From the NCBI RefSeq assembly GCF_024323335.1, contig NC_066580.1:440405351-440469350 (forward strand): DNA of 64,000 nt, in the 5' to 3' direction. The stretch comes from Lathyrus oleraceus. Taxonomy: Eukaryota > Streptophyta > Magnoliopsida > Fabales > Fabaceae. The position numbers were made by a program, and so were the translations under genes. Positions 12,996 through 26,447 of this stretch are shown here, piece by piece (position 1 is the stretch's first letter; each line of letters starts with the position of its first letter). The notes beneath the pieces are model-generated. The model saw only the letters and a list, made by a program, of their open reading frames with translations. It searched no databases and was not told where the DNA came from.

Positions 12996-14000
12996 TCAAG
13001 CGAATAACTCTGGATAAGACTCTTTCATCTGACTCTCAAGTTCCCAAGTCACATTGCCACCTGCTGGTCCTCCCCAAGCTACCTTTACCAAAGCAATCTC
13101 TTTACCCCGCAACTGCTTCAACTCTCGATCCTCGATCCTCATAGGTGATGTTTCAACAGTCAGGTTATCTCTCACCTGTACATCATCTACTTGGACCACA
13201 TGCGACGGATCGGGAATGTACCTCCTCAACTGAGACACATGAAAAACCTCATGCAAATTCGCAAGTGACGGCGGTAAAGCGATACGATAGGCTACCTCCC
13301 CTATCCTCTCCAAAATCTGATAAGGACCAATAAATCGAGGTGTCAACTTCTTCGACTTCAAAGCTCGACCAACCCCAGTTATCGGAGTAACACGAAGAAA
13401 CACATGATCTCCCTCTTGAAACTCAAGTGACTTCCTCCTCTTGTCGTGATAACTCTTCTGACGACTCTGAGCAATCCTCATCTTCTCCTGAATCATCTTA
13501 ATCTTTTCCGTAGTTTGTTGAACAATCTCCGGTCCAACCACAGCACTCTCACCGGACTCATACCAACATAAAGGTGACCGACATCTCCTACCATACAAAG
13601 CTTCAAACGGTGCCATACCAATGCTCGAATGAAAACTATTATTGTAGGTAAACTCAATCAAAGGTAAATAACAATCCCAAGCACCTCCCTTTTCCAAAAC
13701 ACAAGCCCTCAAAAGATCCTCCAATGACTGAATCGTCCTCTTAGTCTGACCATCAGTCTGCGGATGATATGCAGAACTCAATCTCAGCTTAGTTCCCAAA
13801 GCCCTCTGCAAACCTTCCCAGAACTTCGATGTAAATCTAGGATCTCTGTCCGAAACAATACTCGACGGAATACCATGCAAACTTACAATTTTCTCAATAT
13901 ACAACTCAGCTAATCTCTCTAACGGATAATCCATTCTGATCGGAATGAAATGAGCCGATTTTGTCAATCTGTCAACAATCACCCAAACCCAACAATGAAG
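12996..14000 (-). pseudogene. Chromovirus integrase with chromodomain-like end, 5'-truncated
   Basis: Integrase joins the cDNA to the genome. What remains starts in the catalytic core at [15 protein letters not shown]. The second core Asp is present (IVSDRDPRFTSKFW) and the Glu lies in TIQSLEDLLRAC. The upstream HHCC zinc finger and the first catalytic Asp are gone. A GPY/F-like module (LTPRFIGPYQILERIGEVAY) is followed by a degenerate chromodomain (IALVKVAWGGPAGGNVTWEL), which in this lineage targets heterochromatin. The reading is open to the stop at 12996. It is one or two frames away from the upstream gag-pol because of the deletion junction, so no full polyprotein can be made. Confidence 0.88.
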
Positions 14001-16488
14001 CATCACAATAAACCTCAAATGGTTCCGACGGACTCGGTAATATCAGAATAGGAGCAGTAGTTAACCTTCTCTTTAACTCTTGGAAACCTTCTTCACATTT
14101 TGAGTCCCAAACAAACGCTTGCCCCTTTCTAGTCAACATCGTCAACAGTAACGCCAACTTAGAAAATCCCTCAATGAATTTCCTATAATATCCTGCAAGT
14201 CCAAGAAAACTCCTTATCTCAGAAACTGACTTCGGAGCTTCCCACTTAGATACCGCTTCTATCTTAGAAGGATCAACAGCAACACCACCTCTTGAAACCA
14301 CATGACCAAGAAAACTAACCTCTTCTAACCAAAATTCACACTTGGACAGTTTAGCAAATAACTTCTTTTCTCGTAGAACTCCTAAAACCACTCTCAAATG
14401 TTCAGCATGCTCTTCTTCAGATTTCGAATACACCAAAATATCGTCAATAAACACCACAACAAACTTGTCTAGGTACGGATGGAAAATCCTATTCATATAC
14501 TCCATAAATACCCCAGGCGCATTAGTCACACCAAAAGGCATTACAGAATACTCGTAATGTCCATACCTTATTCTGAAAGCAGTCTTCTGAATATCCTCAG
14601 TTTTAACACGTATCTGATGATACCCCGATCTCAAATCTATTTTGCTGAACACACTCGCACCAACCAACTGATCCATCAAATCATCAATCCTCGGCAAAGG
14701 ATACCGATTCTTGATCGTCACTTTATTCAGTTGCCTGTAGTCCACACACAACCTCATCGTACCTTCTTTCTTCTTAACCAATAACACTGGTGCGCCCCAC
14801 GGTGACACACTCGGACGAATAAATTTCTTATCCAACAGATCTTCCAGCTGACTCTTCAATTCAGTTAACTCAACAGCAGACATACGGTACGGAGCCATCG
14901 ATATCGGCCTAGTACCAGGTACCAAATCAATCGAGAACTCAACTTCACGCTCTGGCGGTAATTCATTCACTTCTTCAGGAAACACATCAGAAAAATCACA
15001 CACCACGGCTAGATCGCAAATCGCCAGTTTATCTTTAGCCTCCAAAGTCGCTAACAGCATAAACAACTCTGCCCCATCTGCTACTGCCTCATTCACCTGC
15101 CTTGCTGATAGAAATAAACTCTTTCCTTCCTCAATCTCAGGAAAGATCACAGTCTTATCAAAACAGTTGATATAAACTCGGTTAAACACCAACCAGTTCA
15201 TACCCAGGATAACATCAATCTGCACTAGTGGAAGACACACGAGGTCCATCCCAAAGTCTCTATCAAAAATACTCAAAAGGCAATTTAAACAAATTGAAGT
15301 AGTAGTCACTGAACCCTTCGCAGGAGTATCAATCACCATACTCCCATGCATCTCAGATATCTCTAATTTAAGTTTCACAGCACAATCCAAAGATATAAAG
15401 GAATGAGTCGCACCTGTGTCAATAATAGCTACAAGAGGAAAGCCATTAATATAACACGTACCTCGGATCAAACGATCATCTGCAGAAGTCTCAGAACCCG
15501 ATAAAGCAAAGACCTTGCCTCCCGACTGGTTCTCTTTCTTCGGCTTAGGACACTGTGGACTGATATGACCCACCTCTCCACAGTTGAAACAAGTCATAGT
15601 CTTCAACCGACACTCTGCAACCAAGTGACCACCTTTGCCACACTTGAAACACTTCTTCTCAGTACTGGTACACTCATGGATACGATGTCCAGCCTGACCA
15701 CATCTGTAACACTTAGCAGGGGCACTGGAGTCTCCCCCACTAGGTCTCTTCATCCCACTCCGTCTCTGGAAACCTTTGCCAACTGCATACGGCTTCCCAC
15801 GATCATTCTGATTCTTGCCTTTCCTATCAACCCTCTGCTGATAGCTCTCCGCTCTGGCCTTGGTATCCTGTTCAAAAATCCTGCAACAGTCAACCAAGTC
15901 AGAAAACACTCTAATCCGCTGATACCCAATAGCCTGCTTGATCTCGGGACGTAACCCGTTCTCAAACTTCACACATTTTGAAAATTCCCTAGTAGCCTCA
16001 TCATAGGGAGTGTAATACTTCGACAGCTCTGTGAACTTAGCAGCATACTCAGTAACAGACCGGTTGCCCTGCTTCAATTCTAAGAACTCTATCTCTTTCT
16101 TTCCTCTGACATCCTCTGGAAAGTACTTCCTCAGGAATCTCTCTCTGAACACCGCCCAAGTGATCTCAGCACTCCCAGCAGCTTCCAACTCAGTGCGGGC
16201 AGCAACCCACCAATCATCTGCTTCCTCTGACAGCATATGCGTACCGAACCTGACCTTCTGGTTATCGGCACACTCAGTCACTCGGAAGATCCTCTCGATC
16301 TCCTTCAACCACTTCTGAGCACCATCTGGATCGTATGCTCCCTTGAACATTGGAGGATTGTTCTTCTGGAACTCACTTAGTTGACGAGCAGCTCCCAATC
16401 CCACAACATTCGGATTCCCTCCAAGTACTCCAGCTAGCATACCCAGAGCCTCAGCAATCGCAGCATCGTCTCTACCTCTTCCAGCCAT
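13994..16488 (-). pseudogene. Chromovirus gag-protease-reverse transcriptase, 3'-truncated
   Basis: One open frame of 838 codons starts [10 protein letters not shown]; a few terminal codons run past the junction. Gag occupies about residues 1-315, with three CCHC knuckles at about 260-273 ([14 protein letters not shown]), 280-293 and 300-313. The protease active site DTGATHSFI is near 357 and its flap-side motif ILGMNWL near 428. Reverse transcriptase spans about 540-720, with [11 protein letters not shown] and the catalytic FIDDILVYS near 680. RNase H begins (VYCDAS, near 827) and is cut off at once. The proteins would copy element RNA into cDNA inside a cytoplasmic particle. The frame is undisrupted up to the cut, which suggests that the deletion is recent or arose at insertion. 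Confidence 0.9.
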
Positions 16489-16598
16489 CTCTATTCTGAG
16501 TTAATCCAACAAGCTAAAACAATAAGTACTGATAGGGTTACACAACACCTATCACATACATGGAAACAGAATAATTACGACTCGACTCGACCGACTAT

Positions 16599-16610
16599 GC
16601 TCTGATACCA
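16599..16610 (-). other. Chromovirus primer-binding site (initiator-Met tRNA)
   Basis: On the minus strand, TGGTATCAGAGC lies four bases after the 3' end of the 5' LTR. This is the standard tRNA-iMet PBS of plant chromoviruses. Confidence 0.9.
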
Positions 16611-16614
16611 CTAA

Positions 16615-18877
16615 TGTAACACCCTTCTAAAATACCCCAATAATTAATTAAAACAACAAAATATGAATCAGAGTAGATATGCAATTTCAGGGTGTCACAC
16701 TTGACACTTCACACCATTCACCAAAATAACTTGTCATGCTCATTTATTAATCAAAATAAAACATTGCACAATTCGCAACGGATAGAAATCTAACAACATG
16801 CAAACCATGTAACACATTTCATGTAAAATTGTTCAACAACCAAAAATGAAAACAAAGTAAAACATCCCGTCCCGATGTTACATATACCAGAGTATGACCC
16901 ACTAAGGAACTACACTAGACTCCAAGCACTAGCTTCTACTCAATCACTACTCGTTACCTGAAACATAGTTGTAAGGGTGAGTTCCTCAATCGATATAATA
17001 AGCATTATAAAATATCATGCAATGCTAAGTAAATTAACACATTCATCACCCTAATCATATCACACATTCAGCAACGGCAACATCAACTCATAATCATACT
17101 CAACACAAACACAAAACACACGTATAATATTAGAATACATCCATTCATATTATACGCCATACATACATTATGAAATGAGACCCCATGCATGCGGTACCGA
17201 CTATTCGTGAACACATAGTTCAACCTCACCGATCAAACCCAGATACGGCTACCAAGCTCACTAGTCCCACTCATTTGAGACCTAGTGACTCCCTCACTAA
17301 TTCCTCACCATGGGAATTAGCTACCACCATAAAGGCTATGCTATGCACGCTAAATCACCTAGCATGCAAACATCAACAACAATCCACAATGGACATATGC
17401 TCACACTCTAAGCCATAAACAGTCCATCCACAATTGCATACATAATAGATATATTCACAGCATTATGCATACCATCATACATCATCAGCATATTTATCCC
17501 AGAATCATATCATGTCATGCCAAATAATAAATCACAGTATTAGCACACTCTACTAATACCTATACTGCTCAAAACAACGGGAAATGATCCTTACTATATC
17601 ATACATCAGCTAAATTACATCACTCAGCTGAAACGACCAAAACTGCACAACAACAGCTCAGAAAAATCAAACTTCTGCCCATACACGTATGCCTCATGCC
17701 CATACGCGTATGGCACATTTCCTAGCCAAGCCCATACAATATGTACACATAATTCAATTCCAAAACGTACACAATATTTAAATATCAATTTTTCACTTTT
17801 CAAACAGTGTTAACCTGTTAACGCAATTGGTTAACCTGTTAACGCAAGACAAAATACAAATTTTACATTATTTCAACAGTGTTAACCGGTTAACGCCCTG
17901 GGTTAACCTGTTAACGCAAGACATAATGCAATTCTAACAGTATTTCAACAGTGTTAACCGGTTAACGCCCTGGGTTAACCTGTTAACGCAAGACAGAAAT
18001 TAATTTTCTTAATTATCATAACAGTGTTAACCTGTTAACGCAATTGGTTAACCTGTTAACGCAAGACAGAATACAAATTTTACATTATTTCAACAGTGTT
18101 AACCGGTTAACGCCCTGGGTTAACCTGTTAACGCAAGACAGAAATTAATTTTCTTAATTATCATAACAGTGTTAACCGGTTAACGCCCTGGGTTAACCGG
18201 TTAACGCAAGACAGAAAGCTGTTCCTGCGCTAACAACGAACAGAATGCAGAATTACCCGCATTTTTCGCCGTTGGAGGACTTCCGGACCTCCGATTTCGA
18301 TTCCGTAAAAAGCTACACGTCCAGAAAATTACGACTCATCCAAATATAGATTCATTCACAGTTTTAACGTAATTTATTCATCACAATTCAAGGGTATTTA
18401 TCAAAACCTAATAATTCCAATTCAAGCCAATTAAGGATTTCAACCTAAAACATGTTCCTACCCATTGACCCAGTCATACTAACCCATAATAATAAGGATT
18501 TCCCCCCTTACCTGAGTTAATCCGGCAAATCCTTTAACTTCAAGCTTTTCCCTTCTTCAACCCTTTTTCTCTTGCTCTTCCTTTTTGCCCTTTTTCCACT
18601 TTTTAGTCGCTTCTCTGTTTTCACGTGTAAAAACCTTTTTACTAAATGAGACTCTTTTCTGATTCCAAAAATCGTTCCAATTCCAACTTTATTATTCCAA
18701 TAATAATAATCCAATAATATTCCAATTATTTAATTAAATTAATAAATATACTAACAATAATATATATGAATGGTTTATCTTTTATTTTGAAAAATAATAC
18801 CCTCTCATTCATATTATCATCATAATATACTATTAAACTTAAATTAAATAATTATCATATTTTATCGGGGTGTTACA
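16615..18877 (-). repeat. 5' LTR of chromovirus, complete
   Basis: 2263 bp, starting TGTAACACC and ending GGTGTTACA (9-bp terminal inverted repeat). The right boundary is followed by AGTCA of the interrupted PMD gene. It carries no gene. The U3-side array of GTTAAC palindromes is listed separately, and a perfect 14-bp palindrome CCATACGCGTATGG lies near 17699-17712. Confidence 0.9.
17805..18215. repeat. Six-unit array of GTTAAC palindromes in chromovirus LTR
   Basis: Units of roughly 72-74 bp begin CAGTGTTAACC. Each carries two half-site pairs of the form GTTAACC(T/G)GTTAAC, of which GTTAACCGGTTAAC is a perfect 14-bp palindrome. The spacers GCAATT and GCCCTGG alternate between units. The same array is present in the truncated LTR at 11882-12292. 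Counting from the LTR 5' end (18877) it lies about 660-1070 bp in, plausibly upstream of the LTR promoter. Confidence 0.88.
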
Positions 18878-18955
18878 AGTCAGGTCCTAGATGTCATCAT
18901 GACGGAAGCACGTGGGGCACTCATGTACCGGAGACAACGTCGGGGGACAGATGGG
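18878..18955 (+). repeat. 78-bp flank duplicated on both sides of the chromovirus
   Basis: The sequence from AGTCAGGTCC to ATGGG here recurs at 11803-11880 on the other side of the element with one visible mismatch (A/G near 11875). A normal insertion would duplicate only about 5 bp. Confidence 0.88.
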
Positions 18956-19027
18956 ATTGATGGCCGAGGAGGCAGAGCTGGCAGAGGAGGCAGAAGAGGT
19001 AGTCATACATACACATTAGTGTCTTAG

Positions 19028-19810
19028 TATATAGTGGTAGTATTATGGTCTATATTTTATTTTTTCGGTCTTGCTACTTTATTGGTGTCAATTGTATGAT
19101 ATTTTGATATTTATTGGTATTTTATTTATGTATGACATTTTTTGACAATCTAGAATTATGTACGTAGATTTTTATTTTTCGATCGTATGGTATGGTTTAA
19201 GTCTTCATTTGAATATAGATAAACCAAATATAACATGAAATAGTAAGTTCTGAGACGTTACAGAGATGCATCTTCGGTCCAATTCAAGTATATAATGGCT
19301 TTTGAGTGAGATGTATTGAATGGTTTAACTTATTATGGAGATGTAACTTTGAAATATTTCAACATTCATTCAGAATTTGGTGCGTTCGAAGATGTATTTT
19401 CGAAAATTGAAGGCATTTAAATAATTTCTCGTGGTGGCTAACAAATATTAAGGGTGCATTAAGAAATCCTTTTGGTTGGTTGTTTTGTTAATCTGACCCC
19501 TGCTCATAAGCAAATAGTTTATGCATAGCTTTGATCTCCATTTTCGATCTCATCTCATTTAATATGGAACTCTTAATAGATACTGAATATTCACAATTAA
19601 ATTTCAGGAAATTGATAAACTATATTGCATGATCCTCAAAATTATTTCTTGCAACGATTCCGTAAACAATATTGTTCACAAGCAAGGTATAATTTTTTGT
19701 CATACCAAAATTACAAGGTTGTAATGTAATCTATCTACAGAATACAGGAGGGTGATATAGATAAGCTGCTGCACAAACTGGAACTTGTTATCAATGCAAG
19801 TGAAAAGAAA
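19028..19810. other. Intergenic: PMD 3' flank and FNR 3' side
   Basis: No gene is visible. AT-rich sequence follows the PMD stop. Two related motifs, GAGATGCATCTTCGG (about 19263-19277) and GAAGATGTATTTTCGAA (about 19388-19404), may be subterminal sequence of the transposon that carried the PMD gene. From 19810 downward lies the FNR 3' untranslated side; a TTGTAA near 19715 on the minus strand is a possible poly(A) signal variant. Confidence 0.4.
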
Positions 19811-22500
<2,690 letters not shown>

Positions 22501-22707
22501 TTGAACAGAAGATATTATGATTGAGTGGATGAAATTTGTAAGACAAAGAAGTGGTAGATATCATGTAAGGATAAGTCTATCTGTATGTATGTATGATACT
22601 TAAACCTGCGATTACCATTTTAGCCTAAGGTTCCATGGTCACTAGATCATTTATATGAGGTCATGAAGACACGTATGATTAAGAGTTGAGGGTAATGAAG
22701 GAAGCAA

Positions 22708-22790
22708 AAATTTTATTTCTTTTATGTTTTCTATTGCACGTGGTTTTTAAATTATTATTTCTTTTATGTTTTCTATTGCACGTGGTTTCT
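22708..22790 (-). promoter_or_regulatory. Duplicated G-box segment upstream of FNR
   Basis: CACGTG occurs at 22737-22742 and 22779-22784, each within the same roughly 33-bp sequence (TATTTC...CACGTGGTTT) repeated with a 42-bp period. They lie about 368 and 410 bp upstream of the FNR ATG. G-boxes bind bZIP and bHLH factors, including light-signalling factors. A GATAAG I-box core is present near 22570. Confidence 0.55.
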
Positions 22791-22869
22791 AAAGTTTTAC
22801 AATCTAATGATCAATGAACATCAATTTAAGAAAATAGAGTATTTACATAGGAAAATAGATAATATATTA

Positions 22870-24117
22870 GACGAGATTAGTATCACATGATGTTTCTTCA
22901 ATCGATCAAAAGTGTTTTGGCCCGACGAAATTGGCTCATGATCGTTCTCGATCAACTGCATCAACCTCTGTCAACTAATAAGAATGGGTCTAATTTCTTC
23001 CCAAATATTTCTATTATCTGAGGACGGTCATCCTTAAGATCTCAAGAGATCCAAATTGTAAAACACATTCAACAACTCTCCGCAAAGAACGAAGAGCAAA
23101 TAGCTAGTTCATTATTCTTTCTTATATGCTGACTTGAGCGTTGACATGTTAATCTTGTAGGTCCTCCCACTCCACCGCATTGGAAGCCACAATTTACCGT
23201 CATGGTCATTCCTCCTCTCATTTATGGTTCTAGAACGGAACGGTGATGTTGTATGTGGGAATCGACTCCTAATCGCTACAATTTCCACGAATTCACATTC
23301 TCTCTCAAAAATTCTCAATTCACAATTTCCTCTGATCACGAAATGACTGTGTCTGCGATCAAACGCGAGGATCCATAGTGTCCTGATCCTTCGTCTTATA
23401 TTAAAAGATCTCGTGCTTCAGGGACTATGTAAGGTTATATTTATAGGACTCTGCTAGGACGATGTCTAGAGGGTGTCCAATGAGAGGCGCTGATAACATA
23501 TCGTCCAAGGGGAGGTATCGTCTCGTCCCCGAGGTCTTCCTATCGCCTAGTCGAGGAAATAGACGTTTCTAGGAAAAAGAGAAGTCAGGGTCATTAAGTA
23601 ACTCATAACCTCTTTGAGAATAGGGATTTAATGGTCCATCATTTATTCAGTGGACGGTGACCCTTCCCAAGAGAACCTTAGGCCCAAAAAGCCCATATAA
23701 ATACACATCCTTTGTAGGAGGAAAAGATAATTCATTACACCCTAAAAGCGTAATGTTTGATCATAACATACTGATCTTGCAATGATGGGTATGCCATAAC
23801 CATCATACAATGTTATACACCTACTAACACCTCTGAGTCCCCCTTCCCCTGCAGAAGGAACACACACACACATGTACTTTATTACTAGTTCAGTTGTGCC
23901 CACCATGTGGTTCCATTAAAACTAACTTAGGCCACACTCATACTCAAACTCTTTTCATCTTCTTTCTGAATATGGCCACCAAACACCAAATTACAATACA
24001 AACATCATTGCCGAAGGTTTCGCTGGAAGAGGTAACTCTAGATCCTCCTGAAGGAAATATACAAGGCAGGTGTTCGCCGCAAATGTGATATCCCTAAGCT
24101 CCAAAGGGAAAACAAGG
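22870..24117 (+). repeat. Decayed Ty3/gypsy LTR-like sequence
   Basis: No intact gene. The stretch includes a TATATTTATAGG promoter-like motif near 23434 and ends in CCCCCTTCCCCTGCAG about 260 bp before a protease fragment, so it probably is the LTR and leader/gag part of an old plus-strand Ty3 element. No PBS or LTR end could be fixed. Confidence 0.4.
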
Positions 24118-24290
24118 GTCAACATCATCTTCTCCGAGGAGGACGCCCTCAACATCAACCCTCACGATGATGGTCCTTTGGTCATCACTGTGGAACATGG
24201 CAACTGAGATATCATACGTATCTTGATAGATCTTGGTAGCTCTACCGAGGTCCTATTTTGGGACGCCTTCCGGAAACTAAAACTCAACCG
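24118..24290 (+). pseudogene. Ty3/gypsy protease fragment
   Basis: Reads NIIFSEEDALNINPHDDGPL, then VITVEHGN, a TGA stop, and DIIRILIDLGSSTEVLFWDA. The pattern of an acidic 'F(S/T)EEDA...PHDD' stretch followed by an aspartic-protease core and a 'VLF...AF' tail is typical of the gag-protease region of Tat-lineage Ty3 elements. The active-site region reads DLGSS where DTGSS is usual. About 58 codons survive; nothing else of pol follows. Confidence 0.6.
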
Positions 24291-25229
24291 AACGACATAA
24301 AATGTTCAATGGTTCTTTGACAGGGTTATCAGACTTTACTGATAACTACCATATTTTTTGTGTTTACCTTTTTGGAAGTTTTTTTTTTAAAATAGTAAAA
24401 ATTTAGAGATATAAATTATGAAAGCCGTTATTAACATTTTGAAATTATATAGGGATGTTATCTCTAATTGTAGGAGTGTTAGGTATAACTCCGTTAATTG
24501 AGATCCACCTTCAAATGAGCATATGCATCATCAATTTGGGTTGAATATAAGCCTAACCCGTCACAAGAATGATATAGTCCGTTTGGGAGATTTTATCCTT
24601 ACACTACCGGGTTACACCTGGTACCCCCATATTTTTCTATAATATCCATGTTGCCCTTGTGTAAATTTAATCAAAATATTATGACAAAATATCTGATAGA
24701 TCAAATTGAAAATTTTGGTACATAACAAAAAATTTGATAGCGTATATGAAAATTCTGGTGTGTCGAATTTTTCAAAAAAACCGGTATATTAAGGAAATTA
24801 TCGTTTTTTTTTAAAAGTTCCTATGTTTATTGGGTTTTTGCTTGAAATAAAAAATCGGGTAGTTTGCCTAGTACCATAATTTTTAAAACATTCGTAACTT
24901 ACTGGATATCTTGTCCATAAGTGAAAAATCTGGTAGTTTTAAAAGAATAAAAATTGAAAGGTTGAGATTTTGCCGACATTTTTGTACGGTTGTGATTGCA
25001 TCGACCATTTTGTGTGGTCCAGAATAAATCCAAAGTTATATAAATTGGGGGTCATGTGTTGTTAATAAAAAATATCTTACATTGACTCAATTTTTGGTCA
25101 AGGCAGAAGTATTCTTCAACGGGGGTGAAACCTCCAGTAGTTTTTCGGCTCCTGGAAAGCATCACATGTCTCGCCGTTCTGAGATCCAATTTGAATGATA
25201 TGTTTCTCGACACCGAGAATAGAAAGGTG
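24291..25229. other. No gene seen; AT-rich transposon-like sequence
   Basis: Several AT-rich phrases recur with variation between about 24660 and 24930 (for example 'AAAATTTTGGTA', 'AAAATTCTGGTG', 'AAAAATCTGGTAG'). They look like subterminal repeats of a DNA transposon. No terminal inverted repeat pair could be fixed. Confidence 0.3.
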
Positions 25230-25427
25230 AGTAAGATCGAGTTACGTGCAAACTAGATTGATACTGATGGAAGTGTTAAATACGACCTTATGGAGTTTAA
25301 TATTGATGAATATTTGAAAGTTATGTGGAGAACATATCATTGTAGGGTAACTAAAGGACTGATCGAGTTTGATACGACAATTACTAGATCTGTCAACGAC
25401 ATAATCAAGATGTTGAAACGTCTATAA
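25230..25427 (+). pseudogene. Tail of an unidentified transposon-associated ORF
   Basis: The frame ends at a TAA at 25425-25427 and reads VKYDLMEFNIDEYLKVMWRT, then CRVTKGLIEFDTTITRSVND and IIKMLKRL, with one stop near the start. I associate this kind of sequence with N-terminal regions of MULE-type transposon proteins in legumes, but from memory only. It lies tail to tail with PMD pseudogene 2, which begins 320 bp further right. Function is unknown. Confidence 0.3.
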
Positions 25428-25749
25428 TCATTTGGATGTGTTTAGATTTTCATATTTATTTTTGTTTTGTTAAGTTATGTAATCGTCTATCTAAAGTTGC
25501 GTAACTATTTTCCAAATGTTAAGTTATGTTCATTATTCATCAACGGAAGTGCCAAAACTTTATCTAATAAATAGTGTTGTGCAAATGTCTGAGTAATACT
25601 ACACATAATATACAAATAGTACATAAAAATAATAATAATATCTAAATAGGCCCTCCACGGGATATGTGTGCTTCATGCGATGTCAAACTATAAACCTCAC
25701 CATTTGGGTTCGCCAAACCCATGAGGTTATCCATAATGACTACTATCAT
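25428..25749. other. Spacer between convergent remnants
   Basis: AT-rich with no coding signal. It would hold the 3' ends of both the fragment on the left and PMD pseudogene 2 on the right. Confidence 0.4.
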
Positions 25750-26379
25750 CTACGGGTGTTGAGCCTCATCTGCACCATGAAAAGGCGATGGAAGCGGTGA
25801 AACGTCACTAGAAGGTCCTGTAGCATCAGCTCGAAAAGATCTAACATGTAAATATCCAGCATGAAAAGGTCCAACATCTTCTCCATGTTGCCTATGTGAT
25901 ATGATGCAAGGGTGTGATACAAGGTACGACTCTAAGTACTCATCCACACACTATGCGGGAAATTGAACATCCATTGCATGATCTCTAATGGCACGTGCAA
26001 AACCCAAAATGTGAGAAACAAACCAGCTATCAATTCCCTCATATGGAATAGAAGAGATTGTTCGTGGGATGTGAAGCTAGCGGAAATATACCCGAACGTA
26101 TCGCATGCTCGAACATACAACATAGTCGCCATCGAACTTTATTTATTCCCGAAGGAAAGGGAAAACATCGATAAAACCTGGGGGAAAGAGATATGTTGGG
26201 TAAGGAAGTCGGTTATGCAATGGGAAGTTATTAGCACCCCTAACATCCATGGTATTCCATGGGAACCGTTTTGATTGTTCTTGCTCGAATAGGTGTTATA
26301 TCTAAAGATTACTCGAGAAAGGTATGAATGGTTCCATAAGGCGGAAGGAGGAATAATTAGAAGTATGCTCGCCAATGAT

Positions 26380-26447
26380 TCGCATCCTCGTGCATACGTA
26401 TTCTCATTATGCAATGAGAAAGTCAGAGCAATCGTAGTTCATGGAAC
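26380..26447 (-). other. Multi-hairpin module, copy 1 (solo LTR B)
   Basis: H2 is TTCTCAT/ATGAGAA (26401-26407 with 26414-26420). The outer stem is TACG/CGTA (26395-26398 with 26433-26436). H3 is GTTC/GAAC (26437-26440 with 26444-26447). The constant TCAGAGC is present. H1 is weak in this copy. Confidence 0.6.

Larger units (their letters stand above)
11882..18877 (-). mobile_element. Tekay-like chromovirus (Ty3/gypsy), internally deleted
   Basis: In element sense (minus strand): 5' LTR 18877-16615, PBS 16610-16599 (TGGTATCAGAGC), gag-protease-RT frame from 16488, a deletion junction near 14000, integrase with a chromodomain-like end to 12996, a polypurine tract, and a truncated 3' LTR 12953-11882. 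Lineage is judged from three gag zinc knuckles, the RT signature and the C-terminal chromodomain-like segment; Tekay/Del is the best fit. RNase H and the N-terminal half of integrase are missing, so it cannot transpose alone. It interrupts PMD pseudogene 1. Confidence 0.88.
4877..19027 (+). pseudogene. Plant mobile domain (MAIN-like) pseudogene 1
   Basis: PMD proteins include Arabidopsis MAIN and MAIL1, which act in transposon silencing; many family members are carried by transposons. The N-terminus starts at 4878 (MDDKHDRLRHGRAS) with a Pro-rich section, then PVDFSLLSLYPDHIARHIW and, after intron-like sequence, LQKFLNHGRKIV. The core resumes at 10556 with GEMSITLDDVSCFLHLPI. A GT-AG intron fits 11051-11148, followed by GWILQHFPCIYGWASVPDY and later SYVEGYIRWFFRMSH. 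The C-terminus is the RGG-like tail GRGGRAGRGGRRG, ending at 19027. Stops and frameshifts occur near 5438, 10957, 11269 and 11675. Two retroelements split it: a solo LTR at 5580-10550 and a chromovirus at 11882-18877. Pieces are 4877-5579, 10551-11881 and 18878-19027. Confidence 0.8.

Noticed and set aside
16031..16318. Plus-strand frames over 14342-16318
   Set aside because: They are antisense shadows of the chromovirus gag-pol frame.
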